A DNA stretch of 64,000 bases from Lachnoclostridium sp. An14 (GCF_002160755.1 NZ_NFLE01000012.1:46292-110291); one strand, 5' to 3'. Counted from the first letter of the stretch, positions 25,389-34,291 are shown. Notes: generated from the sequence alone by a model not told the origin. A program made the numbers and translations.

Positions 25389-26886
25389 AAGCCTGACAGC
25401 CCGGATCTTTCTCATTACCGCCGGCGTCCTGCTCGCGGCCGGGGCGGTCACCTTCAGCTTTATCGCCTGGGCCTCCCCCAGCACCTATACCGCCGTCGTG
25501 AATGATGACCTGACCGCTCAGGTGGACGCCCTGGTGGGGAAACTGGCGGAGACGACGCCCGCAGACTGCGGCGAGCTGCTGGATGACTTTGTGCTTACCT
25601 CCGGGGCCAACGCCATGCTGGTGGGGCCGGACGGGCGCCTGGTGGACACAGGGGCCAAGCTGACGGTGCAGGCTGTGTATGAGGATGATACCATGGTAGT
25701 CACCACCTCAGAGCAGGAAAGCACCGTCGGTTATCACAGCCAGGACATCCGGGAAGGCGATACGGTAGCGGTCACCATGTCGGAGCAGGCTACCATTACC
25801 GCCGAGGTGGTGTTTGCAGGCCAGAACGAAAGCTATACCCTCTATGTCACCCCGCGGATCGAAGTGGAAAATCTGGCGGTGCGGGCGCTGATCCAGATAG
25901 CCCCCTGGCTTTTGATGGTGTTATTGGTATTTTCTCTGCTGTGCGCCTTGATTTACTCCCGATACATCACCCTGCCTATCGTGCGCATGAGCGGGATCGC
26001 CGGGAAAATGGCGGAGCTGGACTTCCACTGGGAATGCGGTGAAAAGCGCAAGGACGAGATCGGCAAGCTGGGCCGCAGTCTGGATCAGCTTGCCCGGCGG
26101 CTGGACACCGCTCTCACCGACCTGGAGAACGCCAATCGGGCGCTCCGGGGTGAGGTGGAACGGGAACGGGAGCTGGACCGCCAGCGGATGGCCTTCTTCA
26201 ACGCCGCCTCCCATGAGCTGAAAACTCCGGTGACCATTCTGAAGGGGCAGCTCTCCGGCATGCTGGAGGGGGTTGGCGTCTATCAGAACCGGGACAAGTA
26301 CCTGCTTCGCTCGCTCCGGGTAACGGGACGGATGGAAAATCTGGTGCAGGAGATGCTGGCGATCTCCCGTATGGAAAGCGGCTCTGTGGCTGTGAAGCGG
26401 GAGCCCGTAGAGCTGTCCGCCTTGATCGAGCGCCAGCTTGCCTTGGACGCGCCGCTTCTGGAGCAGAAGGAGCAGCGGCTGGTGCAGGACCTGACGCCGG
26501 GGATCGTTATCACCGGGGATGCCTCTCTGCTGGGTCGGGTAGCAGGCAATCTGCTCTCTAACGCATCCCTCTACTCGCCGGAAGGGGCGGAGGTACGGGT
26601 GTGGTGCGGCCTGCTGGACGGCAGCCCAGCCCTGACGGTGGAGAACACCGGGGCCCGCATCTCAGAAGACGCCCTGCCGCATCTGTTCGAGGCCTTCTAC
26701 CGGGAAGAGAGTTCCCGGAACCGGGCTACCGGCGGCAGCGGCCTGGGGCTGTATCTGGTGAAAATGATTTTAGCCCGACATGGGGCGGAATGTACCATCG
26801 AAAATACAGAGGACGGGGTGCGGGCTGCGGTGCGGTTTGAAACGGACGCTGTTTCTGGACTTGCCGCCGGGAATATGATAGGATAA
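25366..26886 (+). CDS. Two-transmembrane sensor histidine kinase
   Basis: A 506-aa kinase starting at GTG within the response regulator gene. Membrane segments at about residues 15-36 and 172-196 enclose an extracellular sensor of about 130 residues. Then HAMP, a coiled coil (NANRALRGEVERERELDRQR), HisKA with H283 (ASHELKTPVTILKG), an N box (VAGNLLSNASLYSP) and G boxes (GGSGLGLYLVKMI). Typical of a cell-envelope or drug-sensing kinase. Confidence 0.85.
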   Translation: MLRKRITESLTARIFLITAGVLLAAGAVTFSFIAWASPSTYTAVVNDDLTAQVDALVGKLAETTPADCGELLDDFVLTSGANAMLVGPDGRLVDTGAKLTVQAVYEDDTMVVTTSEQESTVGYHSQDIREGDTVAVTMSEQATITAEVVFAGQNESYTLYVTPRIEVENLAVRALIQIAPWLLMVLLVFSLLCALIYSRYITLPIVRMSGIAGKMAELDFHWECGEKRKDEIGKLGRSLDQLARRLDTALTDLENANRALRGEVERERELDRQRMAFFNAASHELKTPVTILKGQLSGMLEGVGVYQNRDKYLLRSLRVTGRMENLVQEMLAISRMESGSVAVKREPVELSALIERQLALDAPLLEQKEQRLVQDLTPGIVITGDASLLGRVAGNLLSNASLYSPEGAEVRVWCGLLDGSPALTVENTGARISEDALPHLFEAFYREESSRNRATGGSGLGLYLVKMILARHGAECTIENTEDGVRAAVRFETDAVSGLAAGNMIG

Positions 26887-27038
26887 GCATAGATGATCCA
26901 ATGGAAGTGAGGGTGCCTGCGGAACAGACGATTTTGATTCACACCTGTGGCTACAAGGCAGATATCTGGAAAAAAACATCTCATTTTTGGATTGCCGGAA
27001 AGGGCATCCTGCGCCCGGTTCATTGAGGAGGTGAACGA

Positions 27039-27077
27039 ATGAAGCGCGGACTTGATGCGGCTCCATGCAAGGCTTGA
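27039..27077 (+). CDS. 12-aa leader peptide of the cat gene
   Basis: GAGGAGGTG is followed by ATG and MKRGLDAAPCKA, then a stop. A strong ribosome binding site on a 12-codon frame 93 bp before a chloramphenicol acetyltransferase gene is the classical layout for drug-induced translational attenuation (as in cat-86 and catA leaders). Codons for P-C-K lie inside the arm CATGCAAGG, so a stalled ribosome would cover one partner of the downstream stems. Confidence 0.65.
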   Translation: MKRGLDAAPCKA

Positions 27078-27162
27078 GCTGGATGGCTTGTATGGAGCAA
27101 ACGGAAATACCCCATCCCAATGGCCTTGCATGATGAAACGGGAAAACAATCATGCAAAGGAG
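27060..27162 (+). promoter_or_regulatory. Predicted attenuator of cat with mutually exclusive stems
   Basis: Three pairings share bases. GCTCCAT (27060-27066) can pair with ATGGAGC (27092-27098). CATGCAAGG (27064-27072) can pair with CCTTGCATG (27124-27132). TTGCATGAT (27126-27134) can pair with ATCATGCAA (27149-27157), which ends next to the cat ribosome binding site AGGAG (27158-27162). They cannot all form at once, as expected for a ribosome-stalling switch. This is a paper fold, not a calculated structure. Confidence 0.6.
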
Positions 27163-27169
27163 TATTGAG

Positions 27170-27844
27170 ATGAATTACAAAAAGGTTGATTTCAGCACCT
27201 GGCCGAGAGGCGATCTGTTTCAGTTTTATATGGACCACATGCGAGTGGTCATGAGCCTGACGGTGGACATGGATGTGACGCCGCTGGTCCGGTTCGTCAA
27301 GCAGCGCGGCATGAAGTTCTATCCGGCCATGATCTGGGTGGTATCCCGGGTGATCAACGCCCATGAGGAGTTCAAACTGGGCTGGGACCAGGATGGAAAC
27401 CTGATCCGCTGGGACTTTGTTTCCCCCAGTTATGCCCACTTCCACCCGGAGGACGGGAACTTCACCAAGCTGGTTACGCCTTACATGGAGGACCTGCCGG
27501 CATTCCACGCCCGTTTTCTGGAGGACCGGGAAAAGTACCGGGAACTCCGGGGCGTGGTGGAAGGGCAGCCAACGAATCACTTCGATGTGTCCTGTCTGCC
27601 CTGGGTTCGCTACCGCCACTTCGATGTCCATGTGTTTGACCAGGGGGACTTTCTGGCCCCGGTGGTCACCTGGGGCAAGTACGAGGCGGAGGGCAGCAGG
27701 CTGGTCATGCCGCTGACCATGAACATCCACCACGCGGTGGCGGACGGGTTCCACCTGTCCCGGTTCTTTACCGAGGTACAGGAACGGATGGACCGTATGG
27801 CCGCAGACAGTCCACAGGCTGAGGACGGAGGTGAACAGGTTTGA
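27170..27844 (+). CDS. cat: Chloramphenicol acetyltransferase (classical CAT fold)
   Basis: A 224-aa enzyme that transfers acetyl from acetyl-CoA to chloramphenicol. The active-site motif HHAVADGFH is at residues 187-195; the N-terminal YKKVDFSTWPR and the FYPAMIWVVSRVINAHEEFK block are characteristic. AGGAG lies 7 bp before the ATG. The stop overlaps the hydrolase start. Substrate is inferred from family; the leader peptide supports inducible ribosome-targeting drug resistance. Which cat subgroup it belongs to cannot be told here. Confidence 0.88.
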   Translation: MNYKKVDFSTWPRGDLFQFYMDHMRVVMSLTVDMDVTPLVRFVKQRGMKFYPAMIWVVSRVINAHEEFKLGWDQDGNLIRWDFVSPSYAHFHPEDGNFTKLVTPYMEDLPAFHARFLEDREKYRELRGVVEGQPTNHFDVSCLPWVRYRHFDVHVFDQGDFLAPVVTWGKYEAEGSRLVMPLTMNIHHAVADGFHLSRFFTEVQERMDRMAADSPQAEDGGEQV

Positions 27845-28443
27845 AACGCGCAATTTTATATGTCCACGGCAAAGGCGGCAGCGCCGGGGAGGCAGACCGC
27901 TTCCGGGCCGTCTGCCCCGGTTTCGACGTGCTGGGGGTGGACTACCGGGGGGAGCTTCCCTGGGAGGCGGCACCCCAGATCGCGGCCGCCTATGACGAGG
28001 CCCGCCGGCAGTATGAGCACATCATTCTCCTGGCCAACAGCATCGGGGCCTATTTCACCATGCTGGCCCTGGGGGATCAGGCGCCGGACAGGGCGCTGTT
28101 CGTGTCGCCGGTGCTGGACATGGAACGGCTGATCCTGGACATGATGGCCTGGGCCGGTGTGTCGGAGCAGGCGCTATGCGAACGGGGAGAGGTCCCCACA
28201 GACTTCGGGGAGACCCTGTCCTGGGCGTACCTGTGCTATGTGCGGGAGCATCCCATCGCTTGGCAGGTCCCCACGGAAATCCTCTATGCCGGGGGCGACC
28301 ATCTGGTGTCCCGTCAGAGTGTGGAGCAGTTCGCGGCGGAGCACGGCGCCGGTCTCACCGTCCTGGAGGGCGGTGAGCACTGGTTCCACACAGAGGAACA
28401 GATGGCCTTACTGGATAGCTGGGTGAAAAAACATCTTTTATAG
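27841..28443 (+). CDS. Alpha/beta hydrolase
   Basis: A 200-aa hydrolase starting at TTG, overlapping the cat stop. It has an oxyanion-type HGKGG (residues 9-13), nucleophile Ser in LLANSIGAY, Asp in AGGDHLV and His in GGEHWFH. The substrate is unknown. Translational coupling to cat suggests shared expression, perhaps hydrolysis of a drug or ester, but that is speculation. Confidence 0.75.
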   Translation: MKRAILYVHGKGGSAGEADRFRAVCPGFDVLGVDYRGELPWEAAPQIAAAYDEARRQYEHIILLANSIGAYFTMLALGDQAPDRALFVSPVLDMERLILDMMAWAGVSEQALCERGEVPTDFGETLSWAYLCYVREHPIAWQVPTEILYAGGDHLVSRQSVEQFAAEHGAGLTVLEGGEHWFHTEEQMALLDSWVKKHLL

Positions 28444-28453
28444 TGTTAGAACG

Positions 28454-28480
28454 GGGCAGGCCGGTGGCCTGCCCTGTTTT
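28454..28480 (+). terminator. Rho-independent terminator
   Basis: GGGCAGGCC-GGT-GGCCTGCCC, a perfect 9-bp stem, followed by TGTTTT. It closes the cat operon. Downstream, CTCCAT is repeated three times near 28490-28530, possibly a regulator site for the ABC operon. Confidence 0.85.
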
Positions 28481-28576
28481 CTGCCTTTCTCCATACAAAT
28501 CACAAATTCCCTCCATCTTCACTCCATATTGCCCTGGTATTCTTTCATCATCCCAAGCAGAAAGGAATCCGACAAT

Positions 28577-29437
28577 ATGGAAATCAAGATTCAAAACGTC
28601 AGTATGACCTACCCCAGCGGGAAGCAGGCCCTGAAGGGGCTGAACCTGGAGTTAAAATCCCCCAGCCTCATCGGTCTGCTGGGCCCCAACGGGGCGGGCA
28701 AATCCACCCTGATGAAGCTGCTGGTGGCGGCCCTGCAGCCCACCGGGGGGAACATCCTGCTGAACGGGGTGCCGCTGGCCAAGGTCGAGAGCCAGTTGAA
28801 GGCCAGTCTCGGCTATCTCCCCCAGGACTTCGGTTTGTTCGATGAATTGACGGTCACCCAGTTTTTAGACTACATGGCCGCACTCAAAGGGATCTCAAAT
28901 CCAAAGGCCGCGATCCAAAAGACAATACAGGCGGTCAATCTGGAAGAAAAGGCAAAATCCAAGATCCGCACCCTCTCCGGCGGCCAGCGCCAGCGGGTGG
29001 GCATCGCCCAGGCCCTGTTGGGGAATCCCCCCTTCCTGATCTTTGACGAGCCCACTGTGGGACTGGACCCGGAGGAACGCATCCACTTCCGCAACCTGTT
29101 CTCCCGCACAGCCGAGGAGCATCTGGTGCTGCTCTCCACCCACATCATCGAGGATGTGCAGTCGGTGTGCGACCAGATCGTGGTCATCCACCACGGGACC
29201 ATCCTGTTCACCGGCACGCCGGAGCAGTTGATCCAGTCGGCGGCCGGCCATGTGGGCGTCTTTTGGGAGAAGGATGAGACGCTGGAGCAGGGGCTGCACA
29301 TCACCGCCCGGGTGAACACCAGCCAGGGTATCCGCTGCCGGGCCGTGGCGGACAAGCTGCCGCCCTATGCCCAGGCGGAGGAGCCCTCTTTGGAGGACGC
29401 CTACCTCTATCTGATCTCCAGGGAGGCGGTACAATGA
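28577..29437 (+). CDS. ABC-2 type exporter ATPase
   Basis: A 286-aa ATPase with Walker A GPNGAGKS, Q-loop LPQDFG, signature TLSGGQRQRVGIAQALL and Walker B LIFDEPTVGLD. After the core, a C-terminal extension of about 70 residues is typical of drug and antibiotic exporters of the ABC-2 class. AAAGGAA precedes the ATG. Its stop overlaps the permease start. It powers the two permeases that follow. Confidence 0.88.
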   Translation: MEIKIQNVSMTYPSGKQALKGLNLELKSPSLIGLLGPNGAGKSTLMKLLVAALQPTGGNILLNGVPLAKVESQLKASLGYLPQDFGLFDELTVTQFLDYMAALKGISNPKAAIQKTIQAVNLEEKAKSKIRTLSGGQRQRVGIAQALLGNPPFLIFDEPTVGLDPEERIHFRNLFSRTAEEHLVLLSTHIIEDVQSVCDQIVVIHHGTILFTGTPEQLIQSAAGHVGVFWEKDETLEQGLHITARVNTSQGIRCRAVADKLPPYAQAEEPSLEDAYLYLISREAVQ

Positions 29438-31617
29438 AGACAATGCGGCTCTTTCCCCTGGAACTGAAGCGGCTGCTGCAAAGCCGCCTGACCTGGCTGA
29501 TGATGGCTTTGGCGGTCCTCTCCCCGGCGCTGGGGCTGGTACTCTACAAACCCGCCACATCCACCACCATGCTCTCCATGTATTTGGCAAACCCCGCGAT
29601 TGCCGGCGGTGTGGCCGGCGCCATCCTCTTCGGCCTGCTGACCATCTTTGAGCTGGACCGGGCCTGCCGCAGCCGGGTGGACATTCTCACCGACGCGGTG
29701 GTGTCCCCTCTGACCACGGCCCTGACCCGCCTGCTGGCCCTGCTGATGGCCGCGGTGCTGACGGTGGGCCTCACGATGCTGGTCTGGCTGCCCATCAGCG
29801 TGGGGCTGATCGGCGCCGTGTTCACCGGCGCAAACTATGTGCTGGCCTATCTGCTGTTCATGGGGCTGGCGCTGCCCCTGGGCATCCTGGCGGCGGCCGC
29901 AGCCTACCAGTTCACCCGCCGGGCGGATCTGTCCATCGTCCTGTTTATCGCCTTCTGCGCCCTGAGCCTGACGGTGTGGGCGGCAGAATGGCAGTTATGC
30001 TGGCTCAATCCCTGCGTGTGGGCTTTGTCCGATGATTTCTCCAACCTCCGTGTGTTCCGGTCGGTGGCCTGGATGCGTTTCACCTGGCTCCTTGCACTGG
30101 CCGGGGTTTGGACAGTCTCCTATCTCTGCATCCGGCAGTATGGGAAGGACGTGTTCGGCTCCCTGGCCCGGAGCGTCCGGCGGCTCTACCGCCCGGTGAT
30201 CGCCCTGGCGCTGCTGGCCTGTTCCGGCGCCGCCTATGCCGCCCAGCCCTTTATCGACCACAGCAACCCGGATTTAACGGTGATGTCCTTCTATGAGATC
30301 CCCTATGCCGAGGGCGTTACCTTTGTCCGCCGCACCGCTCAGGTGTTTCCGGACACCGATGCCGGCACCGTGACGGGCCGGGCCTCCTACCAGTTCCGGA
30401 ACACCTCCGGCCAGGAGCAGAGCATTTCCTTCGGCGTCAACCCGGGCTACGCCATCTCCAATGTGAAAGCCAACGGCGCTGACGTTCCCTTCACGGTAAG
30501 CGACTACCAGGAGTATAACGAGGCTCTGCTGGAAGTCACCATTCCCGCAGAGGAAGAAGTGGAGCTGACCATGGAGTACAGCGGATTCCCCCAGGAGAGC
30601 ATGCCCACCATGCAGGGCGGCAAGGAGCTGAGCCGCGAATACCTCTGCCTGGAGAACTCGGCCCTCTCGCCCCGTGTGATGAATGTCATGCCCGGAGATG
30701 CCGGCTATCCCGCTGAAATTGAGATCACCCTGCCGGAAAATATGCTGGCGATTCCCTTCGGCTCCAGCGCGGCGGAGGTCGTCGCGGAACACGAGGACGG
30801 CACCAGAACATGGCGGTATGAACACAACGGCGCCGGCGGCATTCTCTACGCCGGGGACTATATCCGGGAGGACATTGAGGCCGGCGGCATGACCATCCAG
30901 TTCTACTACGGTCACAAGCATCAGGCCGTCATGGAGGCCGCCAAAGCCGTGGACGCGGTGAAGGAAGTGGTGGACTACTGCACTGAGCACTATGGTTCCT
31001 TGTCCTTTGGTACAGGTGAAACGCTCAAGCTTATCCAGAGCCGGGTGGCCGGCGGCGGCTACGCCACCACCGGGGCCAGCCTGCTGGATGAGGCGGACTT
31101 TACCGCCGCCAACCTGGGGAACACCGAAAAGGGCGGGGGCGCAGGCGAAGTGATGATTCACGAATTGGTGCACCAGTGGTGGGGCCTGGGCAACATGTTT
31201 GATACCTCCGATCCCACCAGCCCCTGGTCTGCCGAGGGACTGACTGTCTACACCACCTACCGTATCGTCAAGGATCTGTACGGCGAGGAATATGCCCAGG
31301 AGCATTATGTGGATCAGTGGCAGAAAGCGGTAGATGACTACTACCTGAACTTCTATGTGCGCAATCCCGAATATCTGGAGATGCTGCCGGCGCAGGTGCA
31401 GCTTGCCATCTCCAACAGTCTGTCTCAGGTTCGGCAGTACAATGAGATGCCCCTGAAAATTTGGAAAGCGGAGCAGTTGGTGGGCGGCGAGGAGGCCATG
31501 GATCAGATCCTCCATGACCTGTTCAACCGGGAGCTGGACCCCATGTATCCCTATCTGACCTACCAGGAATTTTTGGATGCCTGCGGGCTGACGGAGGAGG
31601 ATTTGAACCTTGCGTAA
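29434..31617 (+). CDS. ABC-2 permease fused to an M1-type metallopeptidase domain
   Basis: A 727-aa fusion. Residues 1-275 form about six membrane segments of an ABC-2 permease. Residues 290-727 form an extracellular M1-like domain with HELVH at 576-580 and a glutamate at 601 (SPWSAEGLT), which gives spacing of 20 rather than the usual 18. The GxMEN exopeptidase motif is absent; the corresponding region reads GGYATTGAS. So zinc may be bound but aminopeptidase specificity is likely changed. Such fusions occur in Firmicutes and Bacteroidetes; the substrate is unknown. Confidence 0.8.
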   Translation: MKTMRLFPLELKRLLQSRLTWLMMALAVLSPALGLVLYKPATSTTMLSMYLANPAIAGGVAGAILFGLLTIFELDRACRSRVDILTDAVVSPLTTALTRLLALLMAAVLTVGLTMLVWLPISVGLIGAVFTGANYVLAYLLFMGLALPLGILAAAAAYQFTRRADLSIVLFIAFCALSLTVWAAEWQLCWLNPCVWALSDDFSNLRVFRSVAWMRFTWLLALAGVWTVSYLCIRQYGKDVFGSLARSVRRLYRPVIALALLACSGAAYAAQPFIDHSNPDLTVMSFYEIPYAEGVTFVRRTAQVFPDTDAGTVTGRASYQFRNTSGQEQSISFGVNPGYAISNVKANGADVPFTVSDYQEYNEALLEVTIPAEEEVELTMEYSGFPQESMPTMQGGKELSREYLCLENSALSPRVMNVMPGDAGYPAEIEITLPENMLAIPFGSSAAEVVAEHEDGTRTWRYEHNGAGGILYAGDYIREDIEAGGMTIQFYYGHKHQAVMEAAKAVDAVKEVVDYCTEHYGSLSFGTGETLKLIQSRVAGGGYATTGASLLDEADFTAANLGNTEKGGGAGEVMIHELVHQWWGLGNMFDTSDPTSPWSAEGLTVYTTYRIVKDLYGEEYAQEHYVDQWQKAVDDYYLNFYVRNPEYLEMLPAQVQLAISNSLSQVRQYNEMPLKIWKAEQLVGGEEAMDQILHDLFNRELDPMYPYLTYQEFLDACGLTEEDLNLA

Positions 31618-32320
31618 GATTTTTCGATATGAATGCCGCAGGCTGCTGTGGAACAAGTTTTTTATCGGGCTGGCGGTTGTGCTGCTTCTCTACGGGGCGC
31701 TGGTGCTCCATGCCGTGACCATCCTGGGGGTATCCCACACCGCCCCCTTCTCTCCCTGGAGCTTTGGGGATTATCTCTCCCGCATGCTGCCTTTGCTGTG
31801 GATCGGGATGCTGTTCTTTCTGACCTTCTATACCTCGCCCAAGGCCCGGCGGGCGGCAGTTCTCATGGACGCTACGCCGATGCCGCCCAGGCAGTACGCT
31901 TTGGCCCGGTGCGCCGCGGCCCTGACGGGCGGCGTGCTGCTGAGCCTGCTGTGCATGGGAGAGGCGGCGGTGTTCTACGGCCGCATGTTCCACTGGTACG
32001 GCTGGGGGAGTCTTCTGCTCCCGGCTCTGGCGACCCTTCTGCCCGCCCTTGTGTTCGCACTGGGGAGCGGCTGGCTGCTGGGGCAGATCCGGCCCTGGCT
32101 GGTGTATGTGTGGATGGCGGTACCCTTCCTGTGTATGGCCTTGCCGCTGCCCGACGCCCTGGGAATCTGGAACGGACATTTTTTCAGCAAGTACCCTCTA
32201 GCACTTGGTACTTTAGACCCCGCCTTCTCTATGCCGGCCGCAGTTCTTATCGTTCAGTGCATACTGTTGGCCGCGGGCATCGTCCTGTTGATGGTTCGCC
32301 CCGCACGATCCAAAAGATAA
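31610..32320 (+). CDS. ABC-2 type permease
   Basis: A 236-aa permease starting at TTG 31610, overlapping the fusion gene stop, with GGAGGAGG upstream. About six membrane segments (for example 15-35, 58-77, 100-122, 133-160, 165-180, 205-228) with loops rich in Pro. It likely forms the second half of the ABC-2 complex with the M1 fusion. It is followed by wHTH copy 2. Confidence 0.8.
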   Translation: MRKIFRYECRRLLWNKFFIGLAVVLLLYGALVLHAVTILGVSHTAPFSPWSFGDYLSRMLPLLWIGMLFFLTFYTSPKARRAAVLMDATPMPPRQYALARCAAALTGGVLLSLLCMGEAAVFYGRMFHWYGWGSLLLPALATLLPALVFALGSGWLLGQIRPWLVYVWMAVPFLCMALPLPDALGIWNGHFFSKYPLALGTLDPAFSMPAAVLIVQCILLAAGIVLLMVRPARSKR

Positions 32321-32357
32321 TAAGCGGGCGAAGTTTGAATGACTGGAGGTGAGCTGC

Positions 32358-32773
32358 TTGGGAAGTTTATAATTCTATCGTTTAGGGACGATAAAGAAGC
32401 CCTTTTTAGCAAAGCAATATCGGCCTTTGCTTCAGTCGCAGACTTGTCCACGGTGGCCGCCTCCGCAGACGCCCCGCTGCTCTTTGGCTCTCTGCAAATC
32501 GACCCGCAGCGCAGGCTGGTCCGGGAGGCCGGCCAGACGGTGGACCTGACGCCGATGGAGTTTGATATTCTGCTCCTGCTGGCCCGCCGGCCAGGGCAGG
32601 TGTTCTCTGCCCGCCAGATCTATGAGGCCGTTGCAGCGGACTCCTTTGACGCCAGTTGGACGGGGATCTCCAGCATGGTCTACAAGCTCCGGCGCAAGCT
32701 GGGGGCTGGCATCATCGAAACAGTGCGGGGCCACGGCTACAAATTCGTTGCCCCAGGCACCTCACCAAAATGA
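32358..32773 (+). CDS. Receiver-less OmpR-type winged-helix regulator, copy 2 (apparent -1 frameshift)
   Basis: GGAGGTG at 32345 is followed 8 bp later by TTG 32358, reading TTG GGA AGT TTA TAA. The conserved frame is -1 (GKFIILSFRDDKEALFSKAI, then the helix-turn-helix LTPMEFDILLLLARRPGQVF). An in-frame ATG at 32339 precedes the ribosome binding site and has no site of its own, so it is a weaker start. The protein is otherwise like copy 1. It follows the ABC-2 permease and is followed by a shared terminator. Confidence 0.72.
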
Positions 32774-32776
32774 AGC

Positions 32777-32815
32777 AAGCGCACAACGGATCTACTTCCG
32801 CTGTGCGCTTCTTTC
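32777..32815 (+). terminator. Terminator of wHTH copy 2
   Basis: AAGCGCACA pairs with TGTGCGCTT, followed by CTTTC. Same hairpin as after copies 1 and 3. Confidence 0.75.
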
Positions 32816-32942
32816 ATTCCTCACGCCAGTAATACGGCTCCGGCACACAGGGCTCCTTCTGGTGTTTGTGAATTCGATTTGAAAGATGGGGAATTGCTGT
32901 GAAGCAGTTTTTTCTCTTTGCAAAATTCGTATTCCCAATTTA

Positions 32943-32987
32943 TGAATGAAAATTATTCATTGACATTTTCACAAATGGTGCTATACT
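32943..32987 (+). promoter_or_regulatory. Promoter and TetR-type operator upstream of the methyltransferase
   Basis: TGAAT-N7-ATTCA (32943-32959) abuts TTGACA (32960-32965); TATACT (32982-32987) is 16 bp downstream. The same TGAAT-N7-ATTCA recurs at 34292-34308 and 34981-34997, in front of the other two target genes. This is probably the operator of the TetR protein at 33685. Confidence 0.65.
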
Positions 32988-33010
32988 TATTGATAGAAGG
33001 AGGTTGAGCC

Positions 33011-33619
33011 ATGAATACCATAAAAGAAAACTCAAAAGCAGCGTTTAACCAACAGGCCGCCACCTACGATAAAGATATTAAGGGCCAGCACGCCCGCTCC
33101 CTTTATCCTATTCTGCTGGAAAAGCTGTCACACATTCCTTTCCACTCTGCTCTGGATTTAGGATGTGGGACTGGTGAAATGCTGAAACTCATTTTTCAGA
33201 AGGATACCCATAAAGAATTGTGCGGCATCGACTTGTCGGAGGAAATGCTTGCTGTTGCTAAGTCAAAACTTCCGGAACAAGTCAAGCTGTTACTGGGAGA
33301 TAGTGAGTCACTCCCTTTCCCGGATAACACTTTTGATGTTGTGTACTGCAATGACTCTTTTCATCATTACCCAGCTCCGCAGAATGTATTAAAGGAAGTG
33401 CATCGTGTTTTGAAGCCGGAAGGGACCTTCCTGATGGGGGATTGCTGGCAACCATTTGTAGGGCGCGTGATAATGAATTTCTATATGCGCCATAGCAAAG
33501 AAGGCGATGTGAAGATATACTCTGAAACAGAAATCGTTTCGATGCTTTCAGAATATTTTCATAATGTGTCGTGGGAGCAGATTGGAAATACGGCCTGTAT
33601 TGCTATGGCTCAAAAATGA
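33011..33619 (+). CDS. Class I SAM-dependent methyltransferase (UbiE-like)
   Basis: A 202-aa enzyme with SAM motif I LDLGCGTGEML, motif II GIDLSEEMLAVAKSKL, the acidic GDSESLPFPDNTFDVV post-motif and LKPEGTFLMGDCW. Its target is unknown. GAAGGAGG precedes the ATG. Sharing an operator with a MATE pump and an ICMT-like methyltransferase suggests a drug- or small-molecule-modification role, but this is inference. Confidence 0.8.
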   Translation: MNTIKENSKAAFNQQAATYDKDIKGQHARSLYPILLEKLSHIPFHSALDLGCGTGEMLKLIFQKDTHKELCGIDLSEEMLAVAKSKLPEQVKLLLGDSESLPFPDNTFDVVYCNDSFHHYPAPQNVLKEVHRVLKPEGTFLMGDCWQPFVGRVIMNFYMRHSKEGDVKIYSETEIVSMLSEYFHNVSWEQIGNTACIAMAQK

Positions 33620-33626
33620 GTGATAT

Positions 33627-33662
33627 TCAATCATTGATTCTTTAGCGTGGGCGTGCTATTAT
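33627..33662 (+). promoter_or_regulatory. Promoter of the tetR-like gene with a small palindrome
   Basis: TTGATT (33634-33639) and TATTAT (33657-33662) are 17 bp apart. TCAAT-C-ATTGA (33627-33637) overlaps the -35. It differs from the TGAAT-N7-ATTCA sites but has related half-sites, so autoregulation is possible. Confidence 0.5.
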
Positions 33663-33684
33663 AAAAAGAAAGGAGGCTCGGACT

Positions 33685-34245
33685 ATGCGGATTACAAAAG
33701 AACCAGAAGCACGCAAGCAAGAGATCTTGGATACTGCCCTCAAATTGTTCGGGGAAAATGGATATGAAAAAACCTCGATTACAGATATAGCAAAAGCAAT
33801 CGGCGTTGCTCAAGGTCTATGCTACCGATACTTTCCGTCCAAAGAGGCGCTATTTGACAGCACGATTGAACAGTATGCAGATGTTCTGGTGGAACAGCTT
33901 GTTGGCTTTGAAAAGGACGATCACAAGTCCCTGCGGCAGATCATCGAAGATATGCCTGCCACGATGGAAGATCGGGACACAAAGTACTATTCAGTTTTTC
34001 ACCAGGCCGAAAATAAGAAATTCCACGATCAGCTTTCTCTAAAAGTATGTGAGAAGTTGGTTCCGCCTGTGGAAAAGCTGCTACAGCGGGCCCAGCAAAA
34101 CGGTGAGATCCAGATTGATGATTTGCAGGCTGCTGCGATGTTTTGTGTATATGGACAGCTTGGCATCCTGTTGGCGGACGAACTGACACAAGAAGATAAA
34201 TCAAAGCGGATTCGAGAATTTCTCATATATGCGCTTCGCCTTTGA
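33685..34245 (+). CDS. TetR/AcrR family repressor
   Basis: A 186-aa regulator with an N-terminal helix-turn-helix (KQEILDTALKLFGENGYEKT, then SITDIAKAIGVAQGLCYRYF) and a helical ligand-binding C-terminal half. GAAAGGAGG precedes the ATG. It lies inside the three-gene module whose promoters share a TGAAT-N7-ATTCA dyad, so it probably represses them and is released by a pump substrate. Confidence 0.85.
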   Translation: MRITKEPEARKQEILDTALKLFGENGYEKTSITDIAKAIGVAQGLCYRYFPSKEALFDSTIEQYADVLVEQLVGFEKDDHKSLRQIIEDMPATMEDRDTKYYSVFHQAENKKFHDQLSLKVCEKLVPPVEKLLQRAQQNGEIQIDDLQAAAMFCVYGQLGILLADELTQEDKSKRIREFLIYALRL

Positions 34246-34291
34246 AAAATATCCCCTGCTATCGGGCGGGGGATATTCAAAGGTCAATAAC

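Larger units (their letters stand above)
32345..32868. repeat. Direct repeat of wHTH gene plus 3' flank (matches 36378-36902)
   Basis: From the ribosome binding site of wHTH copy 2 through its terminator and on to about 32868, the sequence closely matches 36378-36902. The last part (32815-32868) is a relic of the Fic gene 3' end on the minus strand, intact in the downstream copy. The pair brackets the TetR/MATE module. Confidence 0.85.

Noticed and set aside
24720..26886. Vancomycin resistance regulators vanR/vanS
   Set aside because: The pair has VanRS-like architecture but no vanH, vanA/B or vanX genes are present, so a specific label is not justified.
30274..31656. 460-codon open frame on the minus strand
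   Set aside because: Antisense to the permease-M1 fusion; the His/Gly-rich product matches no family.
31633..32352. 239-codon alternative plus-strand frame
   Set aside because: Same strand but wrong frame for the ABC-2 permease; the Ala/Gly/Arg-rich product is a GC-bias artefact.
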